NCBI RefSeq assembly: GCF_050436995.1
Contig: NC_134776.1
Span: 19,819,001-19,883,000 of the forward strand
DNA length: 64,000 nucleotides
Source of the DNA: Anticarsia gemmatalis
Lineage: Eukaryota > Arthropoda > Insecta > Lepidoptera > Erebidae
Direction: 5' to 3'
Positions 1 through 10,885 of the stretch are shown piece by piece; positions within the stretch are counted from its first letter, which is position 1; every line of letters starts with the position of its first letter. The position numbers and the translations under genes were made by a program. Under the pieces are notes generated by a model. It had not been told where the DNA came from. It ran no database searches and was given only the letters and a program-made list of their open reading frames with translations.

Positions 1-250
1 TCAAGCAAAATTCCTTGCATTTATTTCTTCTGACGCTGTGTCAATTTTCTGGCAAAGTTTTGATAGATTTTGTATTGATTTCGAATAGACTTTTTCTTTT
101 ATGCATTCCCAGTAAAAAATATCTACTGGATTTAGATCGGGGGAACGAGGAGGCCATACAATTGTACCACTCCGTCCGATCCATTTTCGGGGATACTCGT
201 CGTTCAAATAAAAATAACATTTTTAATGGCAAGAAAAGTGGCAAGTGTTG
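1..250 (-). pseudogene. C-terminal fragment of a Tc1/mariner-type DDE transposase
   Basis: Read on the minus strand, this holds the end of a DDE transposase: WPPRSPDLNPVDIF, then an IKEKVY-type helix and a stop codon at positions 1-3. The PRSPDLNP block surrounds the third catalytic acidic residue in this superfamily. The second catalytic block, normally FQxDGA, is present as FQNGA about 80 bases upstream, so the aspartate is lost, and it lies in another reading frame with a stop between. The copy cannot make a working enzyme. No N-terminal DNA-binding region is visible in the window. The family is clear; the exact lineage is not. Confidence 0.8.
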
Positions 251-673
251 CACCATTTTGAAATCTTGATTAAATGCGCCAACTTTTGAAATAACTTGCC
301 AAGGGTAGTGTAGTACATTTTTTTTTCAATATGAAGCGTCAAAGTTAACTAACGAAATTTTTGTGAACCATGACTCACTAAAACTTAACGTTTTTTATTA
401 AATTAACAATGTTTTGTGCATTAATTTGTTTTACGATTAATAGCATATTTAATGAAGATCACGAAATTGAAAAAAACACAGCGAAATTGTGACATTGGTG
501 ATCACAGGACTTGAAAATGCGACCAAGGGTGTGGAATTGCAACTTTTTTGAAAAGTGTCTATTATTGCTGAACTAAGTGATATGGATTTTTTTTTTTATT
601 TTTCCTAGAACCGGTATGACTTGGCCTTTCATCCTGTCTCGGATTATCGTTGAGTTTTGGGACACCCTGTATA
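1..673 (-). mobile_element. Decayed mariner-like transposon, one end in window
   Basis: The transposase fragment at 1-250 is followed by about 400 bases of decayed sequence. A terminal motif at 655-673 reads TTTTGGGACACCCTGTATA, which matches the ACAGGGTGTCCCA inverted terminus common in insect mariner-like elements of this group. The opposite end lies left of the window. Apart from this I see no gene at 254-654. Confidence 0.6.
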
Positions 674-1065
674 ATATGAATTCTTACAAAAACATTTTTT
701 TTGAGGCTTTATTTGAAAAAAATATTTTTAAGTTAATTCCGGCAGAATATTTCACAATGAACATAGAACACGTAAGTTAAAAAAAAATGAATATAAAACT
801 GTCGAGTATCCCTGGAAAGCCCCCTCCCAAAAACGCTATAGAATAGTTAACTCAAGTATCAATATCAAAGTAATCAATAAAAAAGTATAATAAAACATGG
901 CTAATATATGAGAAATTTCATTACGTACACATATTGTACGGGAAACACGAGAAGCTCATGATTGTTATGTACACCCGTGTGTACACGAAACATGCATTGC
1001 GAAAGTAGTTAAGTAGATAGTAGTGCCAAAATAATGTTTCTGTTCTCTTCGCATGTGTATATTTG
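674..1065. other. No feature recognised
   Basis: AT-rich single-copy-looking sequence. The short open frames here are broken and show no domain. Confidence 0.4.
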
Positions 1066-1252
1066 ATATATAAAATTCTCGCGTCACAGTTTTCATTGCC
1101 GTACTCCTCCGAAACGGCTTGTTCGATTCTCATGAAATTTTGTGAGCATAATTGACTAGGTCTGAGAAACGGCCAACATCTATTTTTCATACACCTAAGT
1201 GACACAATTTTTTTTGTTTATATGGCAAAGCAACGTTTTCCGGGTCAGCTAG
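1066..1252 (+). mobile_element. Short Helitron-like repeat, family E
   Basis: The copy ends GGGTCAGCTAG followed by T, preceded by a GCAAAGCAACG stem region. The interior (CTCCTCCGAAACGGCTTG, then CTCATGAAATTTTGTGAGC) recurs inverted at 17264-17450. A CTAG end next to T fits Helitron-like termini. The 5' end is not precisely defined. Confidence 0.6.
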
Positions 1253-1671
1253 TATAGTATATTTTTGTAAGTTATAACCGAGCAATAAAACGCAGACGTA
1301 ATAATTGAATAATTGTATGATACGTTTGTAAAGTTATTTTACAATCACTGTGTGATGTATAATATAATTACTGAGTGAACATAATTATGAGCGTTCATAC
1401 AAAAACGTACGATTGAACAATGAGTTTTTTACGGGCAAGGAAGTTATATTCGTTTGTCAAAGTCGGTTGACTTTCAGTAAGACTTGTCAAAGGCCTATAA
1501 GGGCCTTAAATCAATTTGAACACTAATCATAAGACGCATAATCGCTAAATTTACTGTACATTTTTATTAATTTAACGTAAACACAACTCCAAAAAAGAGG
1601 TGTGTCTGTACGTGATCGCTTGACATATGAAAATAGTTGTATTAATTAATGTAACTTGTCCTTAATATCAG

Positions 1672-1889
1672 GTGTGGCATGTTACCATTGAGTTGAATGA
1701 AAACTTGACAAGAGACAATGTGAGCTGCGAGGCGACAACTAATGAGGATCTTATATTCAACGAGAGAAGAAATGTAATAACTGTAGTCTTAATTGTCCAT
1801 ATGAACAGAAAAATATCGCCCAATGAAGTTAGCGTAAAACTCATTAGCGGCTCGAATAATTATTTTTGGCTTATCTTCTTCAAGGCTCG
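1672..1889 (+). CDS. Possible single exon with an immunoglobulin-like fold
   Basis: A 73-codon open frame starts directly after an acceptor-like sequence (CTTAATATCAG) and ends at a donor-like CG|GTAAAG. The translation contains DNVSCEATTNEDL, then alternating hydrophobic residues (VITVVLIVHMN) and PNEVSVKLISG. This resembles the second half of an insect Ig domain, with a cysteine, A-x-N spacing and P-x-x-V as the next domain begins; sidestep-type adhesion proteins are one family with this layout. No neighbouring exon of the same gene is visible, and the last 13 residues look less like coding sequence. It could be a chance open frame or a stray exon. Confidence 0.3.
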
Positions 1890-2857
1890 GTAAAGGCTAG
1901 ATAGAGTATAAAAATCGCATGTCGCTTTATCACTTGGCAACGTTACTCAGGAAAAATATTCTCTTTCAGAACACACCCTAACTTGCCGAAAATTCTCAAG
2001 GCTAAGTCGAGAAGCCTCTTACCCTTGTGACCGTGACCCTCACCGCTGAAGCTGAAATACTGAAGATTTATGAGTTAGTGCGGTAGGTCGGGGACGTTTC
2101 TTGTTTATACAGTTGATACTATTGTTTGAGGATAATTCTCTTTCGCAATATTGAAATACATTAAACATTAATTTGGACTGAGTAGAGAATTGAACGATTC
2201 TTAGTTTTGGAACAAAGAAAAACGAATGTTTACGAATGAAAGTGAAGCTGAATTTTGTGAAAATAAGAAAAGTAAGTAAGATGACGAAATAAAAATGTTC
2301 ATCTTTGCATAGGGGGCGTTGCTAGCCTCCGGGCCCCTTTCCTGGAGTCTCCATAGAAACGCAGTATTGATTAGATCAGTGTGATGGTACTCTCACCTTA
2401 ATGTTGTGCACGCTAAGATTATATTTGGTGGATAGTTTATATTTTTGACCAACTTCCGCGCTGTTCCGCATCCACGTGGCCGGTGGCGCTGACCTGCAGA
2501 CTATGACAATGTTCTCAGTGACTTATTGAATACTTTTACTACCTGAAAAGTCTTGGTCTTATATTTATGAAGTTGAAAAATTTCAATTCTTTTTAAAGTG
2601 ATAAAGAAAAAAGCAAAGACACTGAGAGCTTAACCGTTTAAAGATAGAACCGCTTCAAGATAAGTGTCAGTTAACTTATCTGTTGAATAAAGTGACAACA
2701 GAATATATGTATGAAAACAGTTGTTCGTTAACGTCTATATGCTTTCACATACATAATATTATGCCTTTTTTTTCGTAGGGGTAGGCAGAGACCAAAGAAG
2801 AGAGAGACAGCTTATCAATGTTAAATTTCTACTACTTAATTTTTTCTTTTTTTTTCA
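1890..2857. other. No gene recognised
   Basis: No exon with good splice sites was found. The stretch at 2290-2345 (TTGCTAGCC, then CCATAGAAACGCAGTATTGATT) has a weak relative at 3085-3145, so some of it is old repeat. Confidence 0.4.
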
Positions 2858-3010
2858 ACCCATTATTGTACCACTGCAGGGCATGGGTCGCCTCCCAAAC
2901 GAGGGGGAGGGTTAGGCCTTGAGTCTACCATGCTGGCCAAGTGCCGGTTGGGGACTTTGGATACTCTCAATAAATGTAATAAACAAATTTAAGGCATGCA
3001 AGGTTACCTC
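2858..3010 (-). mobile_element. SINE, family A, partial
   Basis: Reverse copy of a tRNA-derived lepidopteran SINE. Marker segments are the inverse of CCAGCAGTGGGAC and AGGCCTTGAGTC plus GCATGCAAGGTT. Only the body is present; the tRNA-like head is missing. Confidence 0.75.
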
Positions 3011-3522
3011 ACTACTTAAAATTACTAGTCCTTTATTGAATCAGAATTGCGTTATTCCTGTTTTATTGTACCGACAAACTGACCTCGTTGCTAGCCAGTG
3101 GACCCCCTAATTGAAACCCCATAGCAACACTGTATTGATTTCATCTTGTTAATTGTAATTTTATCTTAATAGTAACCAAGTTAGGTTCATATTTGATTGA
3201 TGGGTCAACACGCAGGTGCGAGATGAATTATGGGGAGATCTTTTGAATATATTTAAAGGTATAGTTACGGATTGCTGTCTGGCTTCCACCTTGTCGGTAT
3301 GTTTTTGTGCAAAAAACTCGTTAAAACTGTACAGAATATTCCATAGAATCAAAAGAATAATTCGTTTGCCTATAGTAGCATATTATGGTATAGTTTATGT
3401 TACTAGTTGGTGATAGGCAATAGGCTGGCCTTCTACAACATGGACTGGCATTATAAATGGCGAAACGTGAGTGTACACGTACACCTCTGCCTACACTGTC
3501 ATGTTTGAAGGCGTGATATAGT

Positions 3523-3670
3523 CATCAATATATATAAAACTGACACACGCACAGCCGAAACTACTGAGCGTAGAAAATTGAAATTTGGGATGAAGACATC
3601 TTAGGAAGTGTAGAGGAGCACCAAGAGAGGATTTTTGGAAATTACACACCGGCAAATGCGCGGGTGGAAA
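3523..3670 (+). mobile_element. Dispersed repeat fragment
   Basis: Contains ACGCACAGCCGAAACTACTG and GACATCTTAGGAAGTGTAG, a motif combination I know as a dispersed repeat in moth genomes. Ends are not defined and the class is not assigned. Confidence 0.45.
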
Positions 3671-3849
3671 AGTTGTGTATATTTGTATTCTATTTATATT
3701 AACATTATTTTTTTACAAACATTACGCAATATTCTAATGATCGACCATGAAAAACAATAAGATAAAGAGAAAGGACAATATTTAATAAAAATACAAACAG
3801 ATGGCGCTAGCTGGAGCAATATTTGAATGAAGAATATGTTTTTTTTTTA

Positions 3850-3975
3850 ACCAGTTACTGTGTCCCACTGCTGGGCAACGGTCTTTTCCCAAACGAGAAT
3901 GGGGAAATGTGGATTGGGGACTTTGCGTGCCTTGTATTAATTTATTTAAAAAAATGTATGCTTGTAAGGTTTCTA
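3850..3975 (-). mobile_element. SINE, family A, degraded
   Basis: TGTCCCACTGCTGGGCAA and GGGGACTTTGCGTGCC mark a decayed reverse copy with an internal deletion. Confidence 0.65.
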
Positions 3976-4250
3976 AGGATTTAAACATTCTGTTCAGATC
4001 TCTAATTAGAGAAAAATAAATACGTGTTTCGGTGTTTTGAGACGATCATACTCTTAAAGGTTACAACAGACGATGATAGCTAATTTGATTTTGGAGATTT
4101 TTTCCATAAAGTTAGTTTAAGACCCAGAAGAAAATATACTACTTGTTTTTCTTAATAATACTGTTTTTTTTCCTAACTTACAAGCCATCGGAGTAATAAC
4201 TCACTTTCTTATTGAAGGAAATAATGTTGTCGTCATAACGCAGAAGGTCT

Positions 4251-4424
4251 GTAGCCCGATTTTCTACTGTTATCGAATATCGGCAACCGGCTAGCTATCG
4301 AAAAATTTTGTATGAGAATCTGATATCAGCGCTTCTAGAGGATTTCGTTGAAACTATTTTGGCAGAACATTTTAAACGTCAAACTCACGATACTCGATGG
4401 CTCCAATTGTACAGAATCGCGCTA
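4251..4424 (+). mobile_element. MITE, family M
   Basis: A short element with imperfect inverted ends: it begins GTAGCCCGATTTTCTACTG and ends with the inverse GTACAGAATCGCGCTA. The interior has GGCTAGCTATCG, AAATTTTGTATGA and a CAGCGC motif. The same family recurs at least ten times in the window. Confidence 0.65.
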
Positions 4425-4735
4425 TGGAACTATATCATTACTGATGCTAAGATAATTTAAGGTTTATCTAAAATTGAGGAATACGATGTACAGGCTTTTC
4501 TACTTAAGAATACATATATTTATCAAATCATGCATGAAATATATTTATTTAAATTGATGTACGCTTAAGTAATTAAACCTTTTCTGTAACAATAATTCGA
4601 AATTATGGGGTTTGTCATATAAAAAATAGATGGCGATAACAGCGATAATACGTTTCTTTATTGTATTATCTTTATGTCGAATAGTTTGTGCTGATTATAT
4701 AATTTGATAAAAAAATAAAAATTATATATTTTTTA

Positions 4736-4790
4736 ACACATATCTATCCTACTGCTGGGCAAGGGTCTTCTCCTGAACAAGGATATAATT
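4736..4790 (-). mobile_element. SINE, family A, small fragment
   Basis: Only the CTACTGCTGGGCAAGGGTCT block of the family A tail remains. Confidence 0.5.
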
Positions 4791-5077
4791 ATAATTAATA
4801 CTTATTATTTATTTCGATTAATGAAATAAGACCATTTTGAACATAAAACTCCGCTAGCAATAACCCATTTGATATGCTAAAACAATCTAAAAAACACATT
4901 TTTAAATAAATATCGTGCTCAACAAAAAATCTTTTCAAAAACAAAATATTCCTTTCAAATACTACTTTGGTCCTCAAAGGGGTGCTGTGTAAATTAATAT
5001 TGCCAGACAGTATCTATGTATTGAAGCCTCCCTCACCTGTCCTAGCTACGGTAACTAAGGACGAATAAATCATAAGT

Positions 5078-5560
5078 GTGAGAGAGACAGGTGATGACAG
5101 CTCACTCACTCTATCATCCGCCGCCATGATGTTCTAGAAATTTCCACGCGTGTTTACATTTGACACTAGCTGACCAACGCGGATCCGCTCATGTACAGAC
5201 ATGTGTCACCCCTTTTTCGTCTCTTAGGGGATGAATTTTGGAAAAATGATTTGTTATATTTAAGCCAAGATCTTCATCTATCTTCATGCTAAATTTGATC
5301 AAAATTGGTACAGTAGTTTATCCAAAAAAGTGTTACAAACAAACAGACAGACAAATTTTATTTCAAAGTGAGATAAGTTAAAAATAACTGATAAAATCTG
5401 TTGGCAGAGTATGTCCGTATCGAGGGGGCCCACAATCTCCCTACCGACCTACCTATAACCTAAGTACAGTATATAATAATTGAGTCCTGCGAGTGAGAGA
5501 GACAGGTGATATCGGTTCTCTCGCTCTATCATAGGCTACAATGTTCTAGAACTTTCGACG
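5078..5560 (+). repeat. Two ~70-bp direct repeats around an inserted retroelement-like segment
   Basis: The segment GTGAGAGAGACAGGTGAT through ATGTTCTAGAA occurs at 5078-5150 and 5493-5560. Between them, 5168-5361 holds a repeat beginning CTAGCTGACCAACGCGGAT and ending in ACAAACAAACAGACAGACAA, typical of insect RTE-like or SINE-like tails. Confidence 0.5.
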
Positions 5561-5630
5561 CCTACGTCCTATATATTTATAACTTTACGGGGGTGCATTG
5601 ATAAATGTAGACGGATCAGGTACATAGCAA

Positions 5631-5661
5631 CCCCCCCACGGGTACTGTTACCGAGGGGGGG
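5631..5661. other. C-run/G-run hairpin
   Basis: CCCCCCCACGGGTA pairs with TACCGAGGGGGGG around a 4-base loop, giving a strong short stem. No downstream CTAG or other terminus makes it a Helitron end, so its role is unknown. Confidence 0.4.
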
Positions 5662-5699
5662 TAAGCCATGTTGTTCCAGACGATTCTACCCCTACGCAT

Positions 5700-6184
5700 A
5701 TTCCTATGGAAATAATAAATTAAAGGTCCGATTATTAATTTGTACCTTTTGTGCCTTTGAAAAGAAATATGAGATTCCTTTTGCCTCCTCGTCTAGACAT
5801 GTCCTATACAAAGATTTTTCAATAAATTAGGGTGGAACTTTATTAATTTGACTTTACTCTCCTTGAGTTATCAAAGGGAAGATTTTAATCTGAAGCAAAA
5901 CATTCATTTAATTTTGCCACTCAGAAGGGTTTCTGCCTTTACGCAAATTCTCCATTAATTAGTAAATCAGTTAGAAAATTATATCAAATGGAAGATGTTT
6001 ATCTGAAGCCAGACAAGAATTAAATATTGCGACACAAAAGGGTTTAGGGTTAAAGAACTAAATATTGAAAGGGAACCAAAAGAAATGTCTAATTGAATCT
6101 ATTGGTGAGATAAAAAAATATGTTTCATTAAATTTTGAAATAAATAACACAGGAATTTTTTATTTTTTCTGACATTTGTTGATG
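5700..6184. other. No feature recognised
   Basis: AT-rich sequence with degenerate internal similarity (GAAGATGTTTATCTGAAGC near 5990 resembles GAAGATTTTAATCTGAAGC near 5880). No coding signal was seen. Confidence 0.4.
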
Positions 6185-6720
6185 TTTTCCTGGCCAATAT
6201 TCAGCTACGGCGGCTAATTTTATTGAAACTAGTCATACTTGTCTTTGTTTATATAGTTTCTAAGCTTGTTTGTCGTATGGTTAGTGGTCAACCTAGTATC
6301 AAAGTTGTTCAAGCCCAGGAGAGGCCTTTGACATGGCTTAACGACTGTTATCTTAGTAGACAACAGCCGGGACCGACTTTTTACGTGCCCTCCAAAGCAC
6401 GGAGACGTCTAGCTCAAATACCACTATGAGGTCACCCATCTATGGAATGACCGCGTCAAGGGTTGCTTAACTCACAGATTGTTTACCGACCGGTGAGCGC
6501 AACTCTCTATTTCCTTCACTCTCATAGCGGTGGGACGGATAAGCAATACCATCAGTCAGGTCAGGCGCAGGACCGACGGCTTTACGTACTCTCAGAGACA
6601 CTGAAGTCTTCAATTCGTTACTCCGGGCAAATATTGACAGAAGAACTAAGGAATAAATTAATGACCCGACCCGGAATCCGAACCTCAGACCTTTGCGAGT
6701 GAGTCGCTACACGTCGTACT
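6185..6720 (-). mobile_element. SINE, family C, with another SINE nested inside
   Basis: Reverse copy of a tRNA-derived SINE. The right end is the inverse of the tRNA-like head (ATCCGAACCTCAGACC carries the B-box); the left end matches the family tail at 21846-21940. About 6309-6462 is a fragment of SINE family D (ACAACAGCCGGGACC, CCATCTATGGAATGACC), which splits the family C copy and so inserted later. Confidence 0.6.
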
Positions 6721-6724
6721 ATAC

Positions 6725-6860
6725 ATCAGCTTAGCCTTTCTTCTAAGGTATATTGGAGTCGGCTTCCAGTATCACCGGATGCAGAATACTAGTGTTTTAT
6801 ATGGAGCGACTGCCTGTCTGACCTCCACAACCCAGTTACCTGGGATATAACACTATATCC
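6725..6860 (-). mobile_element. SINE, family D, partial
   Basis: CAGCTTAGCCTTTCTTC, GGAGTCGGCTTCCAGT and CCCAGTTACCTGGGATA are the markers of the family seen in longer form at 28422-28775. Confidence 0.7.
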
Positions 6861-6995
6861 ATCCTTCCCTGCACGTCGAACACTACCAACCGTGAATAGC
6901 CGTCGCATAAAGTATTATATCGACTAGTTAGCAATTAACTGTAAGGGTGTCGAGATAATAACAAAAATAATAACAATTAGTGTGACGAACCCTCG

Positions 6996-7243
6996 TTATA
7001 AAGCGGAAGAGTTTGTTTGAACGCGCTAATCTCAGGAACTACTGGTCCGATTTAAAAAAAATCTTTCAACGTTAGATAGTCCATTTATCGAGGAAGGTTA
7101 TAGGCTATATATCATCACGCTACGACCAATAGGAGCAGAGTACCAATAAAAAATGTTACAAATACGGGGCAAATAATACCCAAGCTTTATATTAGTATAG
7201 ATTCTCTCTTATGTGGCGCAAACGAAGTTGCGCGGGTCAGTTA
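6996..7243 (+). mobile_element. Non-autonomous Helitron-like element, degraded
   Basis: Has the family body (GCGCTAATCTCAGGAACTAC, TTATCGAGGAAGG) and the GCGCAAACGAAGTTGCGC hairpin, but the CTAG terminus is mutated to TTAC. A small inverted copy of the 5' terminus (TTAGTATAGAT) is embedded near 7190. It lies head-to-tail with the next copy. Confidence 0.75.
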
Positions 7244-7247
7244 CTTA

Positions 7248-7505
7248 TCTATACTAATATTATAAAGTTGAAGAGTTTGTTTGCTTGTTTGAACGCTCTA
7301 ATCTCAGGAACTACAGGTCCGATTTGAAAAAATATTTCAGTATTACGATATCACATTTATCGAGGAAAGTTATAAGCTTATATCATCACGCTACGACCAA
7401 TAGGAGTAGAGTACCATTAAAAAATTTAACAAATACGGGGAAAATTTTAACCCGTTCTCTCTTATGTGACGCAATCACGCAAGTGAAGTTGCGTGAGTCA
7501 CCTAG
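7248..7505 (+). mobile_element. Non-autonomous Helitron-like element
   Basis: Starts TCTATACTAATATTATAAAG after A and ends with a hairpin around GTGAAGTTGC and CTAG before T. This is the Helitron signature: 5' TC, 3' hairpin plus CTRR, A/T insertion site. The closest known class I recall is the lepidopteran Lep1-type Helitron-like elements. Confidence 0.8.
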
Positions 7506-7649
7506 TGAAGTTATAATAAGGTGCAAGGGAATTAATTCATGCGGTACAAATATTTTGTGTGTGACTTCCTAACTCTAGACAATTCACTAAGCATTTATAG
7601 TCAGAAAAAGGAGGGTATTTTTTGTCAAGGCCATATTGACTAACAATAA

Positions 7650-7790
7650 CTGGCTAGCTATTAAGAAATTTTGTATGGAAATGTGATCAGCGCCTCTAAC
7701 GGGCGCCGTAAAAACTATTTTGGCACATTTTAAATGTCAAACTTTCGATACTCGAATGTACCGACTGTACAAATTTGGGCTTCTGTAATA
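7650..7790 (+). mobile_element. MITE, family M, partial
   Basis: GGCTAGCTATTAAGAAATTT, GATCAGCGCCTCTAACGGGC and AAATGTCAAACTTTCGATAC match the interior of family M; the outer ends are gone. Confidence 0.6.
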
Positions 7791-8004
7791 CCTCAAATTT
7801 TTACCTATTTTTAATAAATATATTTATATAGGTAGTTAAAGCATACTTTAAAATCTGCTGTATTGTAAAGCATCATTTGAAATTGAGCACATTTGAAAAA
7901 ATATTCATATAACTTATTTGTACGTCTGTTTCGTATCTCGGGACTACAGAGTCCGGGACATTTGGAAGGTTTTAATTTTCAACTTTGTATGGTGACACAA
8001 ACCG

Positions 8005-8525
8005 GTGATTGTACCTACCTGTGCACACTATAAAATGCCCCCAAGTGTGTGGGACTATGGCAAAACGAACGGGAAAAACCACTTGGGCTATTGGGATGGG
8101 GTGCTTATGGACTGGAAACCAGGGGATCTAGGGGGACTTTCGCGCCTGCCGATAACACTGCTGAAAACATGTAAAAATGGCAGGCGGAGACTTGCCAACT
8201 CACAAACTGGGCCACACTAAACAAGTCGCATCAATAGCAACAAGGGGGCAACAGGGATAACTTGTTCCCTGGGGGTCCGGCATCACTGGCCCACTAGTCA
8301 CTTACGCTCAGCATCCGTCCTCCGAACTGAGTGGGCGCTCGCTCTTGCGACTCCAGTCTGGACGCCCAATGAATCCAAGCCAGAGGCGGAGGACCGCTTC
8401 CTCGTCAGTTTTCACTCCGACCAGTCAACTAAGGCAAGCCGGAGATGAGAAACGGTTACGTCTCCCTGGAGCACTCAGGTATCGCGGGGTTGCTACTCAC
8501 CGTCACCTCGCCTCAAGGTGCCCTG
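8005..8525 (+). other. GC-rich block, probably a retrotransposon 5' region
   Basis: GC content rises sharply against both flanks. The translation shows no clear domain. Segments such as GGCAGGCGGAGACTTGCC and GGAGGACCGCTTCCTCGTC look like the untranslated leader of a lepidopteran non-LTR retrotransposon, but no reverse transcriptase follows. Class and limits are uncertain. Confidence 0.3.
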
Positions 8526-8964
8526 CGTATTATTACTTTACTTTTAGTAAAGCTAAATTAATAATAATATTTCAAATACTTAACTGTTCTGATTAGGATT
8601 CTGATCAATTGAACCTAATTGATTGAATGTATTGCAATATTACTGAATGAATTGAATGAAGCAAAGGAAATTTGTAAGATCGTATCAAGTGGCGTTCTCT
8701 GGTCTCTGCCTACCCCTATGGGAACAATTCGTGATTTTATGTATGTATATAACATTAAGTGTTTTGATTTCAATGAATTAAGATAATATGTCCATTTTTT
8801 AAACGAGACTCTTTTTTTTCCACTCAGTATAATGTAAGCAATTATGTATGTATGCCATGATACTAGGATTGATACTCATTTTAGTAAATATCATAACATT
8901 TTTGTTGTTTGATAAAAATAGTTTCAAGAGTGACAAGACTATAATTATTAACTTTAGTATTAGA
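8526..8964. other. No gene; one short repeat tag
   Basis: Only GGTCTCTGCCTACCCCTATG at 8699-8718 is recognisable, a tag of a dispersed moth repeat also seen inverted near 2775 and 20250. The rest is AT-rich. Confidence 0.4.
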
Positions 8965-8970
8965 TTTATT
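8965..8970 (-). terminator. Candidate polyadenylation signal of the MADF-BESS gene
   Basis: AATAAA on the minus strand, about 160 bases past the stop codon. It is the nearest canonical hexamer I noticed downstream of the gene. Confidence 0.4.
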
Positions 8971-9129
8971 TGTACCCAATATATGCTTATTAATTGAATA
9001 TCGGAATAATGTAAAATATTTAATGCTATTCTGATCTGTACCATGTTTTCTGTAAATGAAGTGAACATTAAAATTAAAACAAATTAAGGGACTTAATTGG
9101 GGTTTAATTTATCGAAAAGTGACATTTTT

Positions 9130-10235
9130 TTACAACCTTCGGAATCTTTGCTCAGCATCTTGCATAGTGTTAAAAAATTGCTTTTTAATATCTTCTTGCA
9201 ACCAAGCAGGATATTTAGCTGCTGACTCTACGAGACTACCGACAAAAAGTTCAAAAGCATATTTTCTAGATTCAATTTCGGCCTGCTTTTTCTTCATATC
9301 CTCGCGACGGCGCTTTTCTAATCCAAGATAAAACTCTGTTAATACATTATCGAAACCATCGATAGGGGCTCCTGGAGGTGGTACATAATATGCGCTTTGT
9401 GGCATAGATGGCATTTGAAAAACGGGGTGGTAGTTGGCCCCATTTGTAGCTTGTTGCTCGTTTGTGCTGCGCGCGGTGGATGAAATAGGTTGATAATACC
9501 CTCTATTTGGCCGTTGCTCGGGGAATGGGCGTGCTGTATTTGGCTCGGGATGGAAGTAGGGTCTGTTCGTAGCTTGTTGCTCGATTGTGCTGCGCGCGGT
9601 GCATGGCATATTTCTTAACATCACTCGATTTGGTGGTCGTTGCTCCGGTAAGGGGCGTGATGTGGAATGCGCGGGCTCGTTGTTGGCTGTGTTCGTAGCT
9701 TGTTGCTCGATTGTGCTGCGCGCGGTGGATGGCATATTTCTTAACATCGCCCGATTTCGTGACTGTTGCCCCTGTAACGGGCGTGATGTGGAAGGCGCCG
9801 GTTCGTTGTTGGCTCTGTTTCTAGCTTGTTGCTCGTTTGTGCTGCGCGCGGTGGATCGCATATTTCTTAACATAGCTCGATTTCTAGATGGTTGCTCTAG
9901 AAACGAGCGTGACGTTGAAGGCGCTGGTTCGTGGTTGGCTCTGCTTGTTGATCGTAGTTGACGTGAGGAGTGAGATGTGGTTGGCACCGGCTTGTTGTTG
10001 CCAGTTGCTACAGTATCTTCCACCGCTGCACTTGTTGGATTTTCTGCTGATGTTTCAGTCACACCTTGAGTATGACTTTCGTTCGCGGCTTCGGTGTCTC
10101 TATTGCCCATTTGTGTGTTGTATAGCATATAAGGCGCTAAAACATCCATCGGGTTCAATGGCTGTAATGCATCCCTGCGGCAGTTTTTCCGGTGTCTATC
10201 CCGTAATTTCTTCCATACAGTTTTCGCCGTCTCAA
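9130..10235 (-). CDS. MADF-BESS domain protein, exon 2 (residues 48-415)
   Basis: Exon 2 of a two-exon gene; with exon 1 it encodes 415 residues. MADF proteins are insect DNA-binding transcription factors related to Adf-1, and the BESS motif mediates protein-protein contacts. The acceptor is TTGTTTCAG at 10236-10244 and the splice phase matches exon 1 exactly (G|TT gives Val48). The MADF domain spans about residues 4-80 across the junction, with Trp33 and Trp55 at the usual spacing and the WKKLRDRHRK helix in this exon. Residues 148-314 are four imperfect copies of a 41-42 residue repeat rich in Ser, Thr, Arg and Asn. Residues 345-375 are a charged coiled-coil-like helix. Residues 376-408 (FELFVGSLVESAAKYPAWLQ and following) fit a divergent BESS motif. 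No stop or frameshift interrupts it, so it is either an active host gene or a domesticated transposon partner; PIF/Harbinger elements carry related proteins. Confidence 0.8.
9436..9936 (-). repeat. Intragenic tandem repeat, ~126 bp x 4
   Basis: Four tandem units encode the repeats of the MADF-BESS linker. Each has a STSRP-type start, an NRAMLRNM-type centre (lost in unit 4) and a TARSTxEQQA end. Units 1-3 are 42 codons and unit 4 is 41. All keep frame, as expected for a coding minisatellite. Confidence 0.85.
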
Positions 10236-10337
10236 CTGAAACAATAATGTAAATATATGTAATATATGTATGTCTCAATATACAGGTCGGCAACAGGGGG
10301 CGATTACAAAACAATCGGGAATAGTTATATGTAGATG

Positions 10338-10536
10338 CTGCCCCCTTTACACACACAATCTATCGCGCATGAAACAACAATCGCGCATGAAAGAGCGCGC
10401 GTGTAAGGGGAAAGGAAAGACTACGCGCGCGGTCATCTTTCAAACCCGCGAAGAAAATCGCAAGCGATGACCGCGCTGCTTTCCCACACGTAATACTTTA
10501 AACGTGTGATAGAGTGTGTGTGTAAAGCCGGCTAAT
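10338..10536. mobile_element. GC-rich palindromic element in the intron
   Basis: Outer arms CTTTACACACACAATCTATC (10349-10368) and the inverse CTTTACACACACACTCTATC (from 10508-10527) face each other, and inner CGCGCG-rich segments also pair. It looks like a non-autonomous foldback or MITE; no target duplication was confirmed. Confidence 0.45.
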
Positions 10537-10544
10537 ATAGAATA

Positions 10545-10781
10545 TAGCTGACCCGCGCAACTTCGCTTGCGTCACCTAAGAGAATGAGTAAAAATTTTCC
10601 CCGTTTTTGTAACATTTTCCGTTGCTACTCCGCGCCAAATGACCGTAGCGTGATGTCCTCGATTAATGGGCTATCTAACACTGAAATATTTTTTCAAATC
10701 GGACCAGTAGTTCCTGAGATTAGCGCGTTCAAATAAACAAACAAACAAACAAACTCTTCAGCTTTATAATATTAGTTTAGA
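10545..10781 (-). mobile_element. Non-autonomous Helitron-like element
   Basis: Reverse copy: hairpin inverse GCGCAACTTCGCTTGCGTC at the left, 5' terminus inverse TTTATAATATTAGTTTAGA at the right. The CTAG end is mutated to CTAT. It abuts the next copy. Confidence 0.8.
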
Positions 10782-10885
10782 CTAGCTGACCCGCGCAACT
10801 TTGCTTGCGTCACGTAAGAGAGAATGGGTCATAATTTTCCCCGGTTTTGTTACATTTTTCGTTGCTACTCCGCTCCTTTTGGTCA

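Noticed and set aside
9587..9961. 124-codon plus-strand frame opposite the MADF-BESS repeats
   Set aside because: Antisense shadow of the coding repeats.
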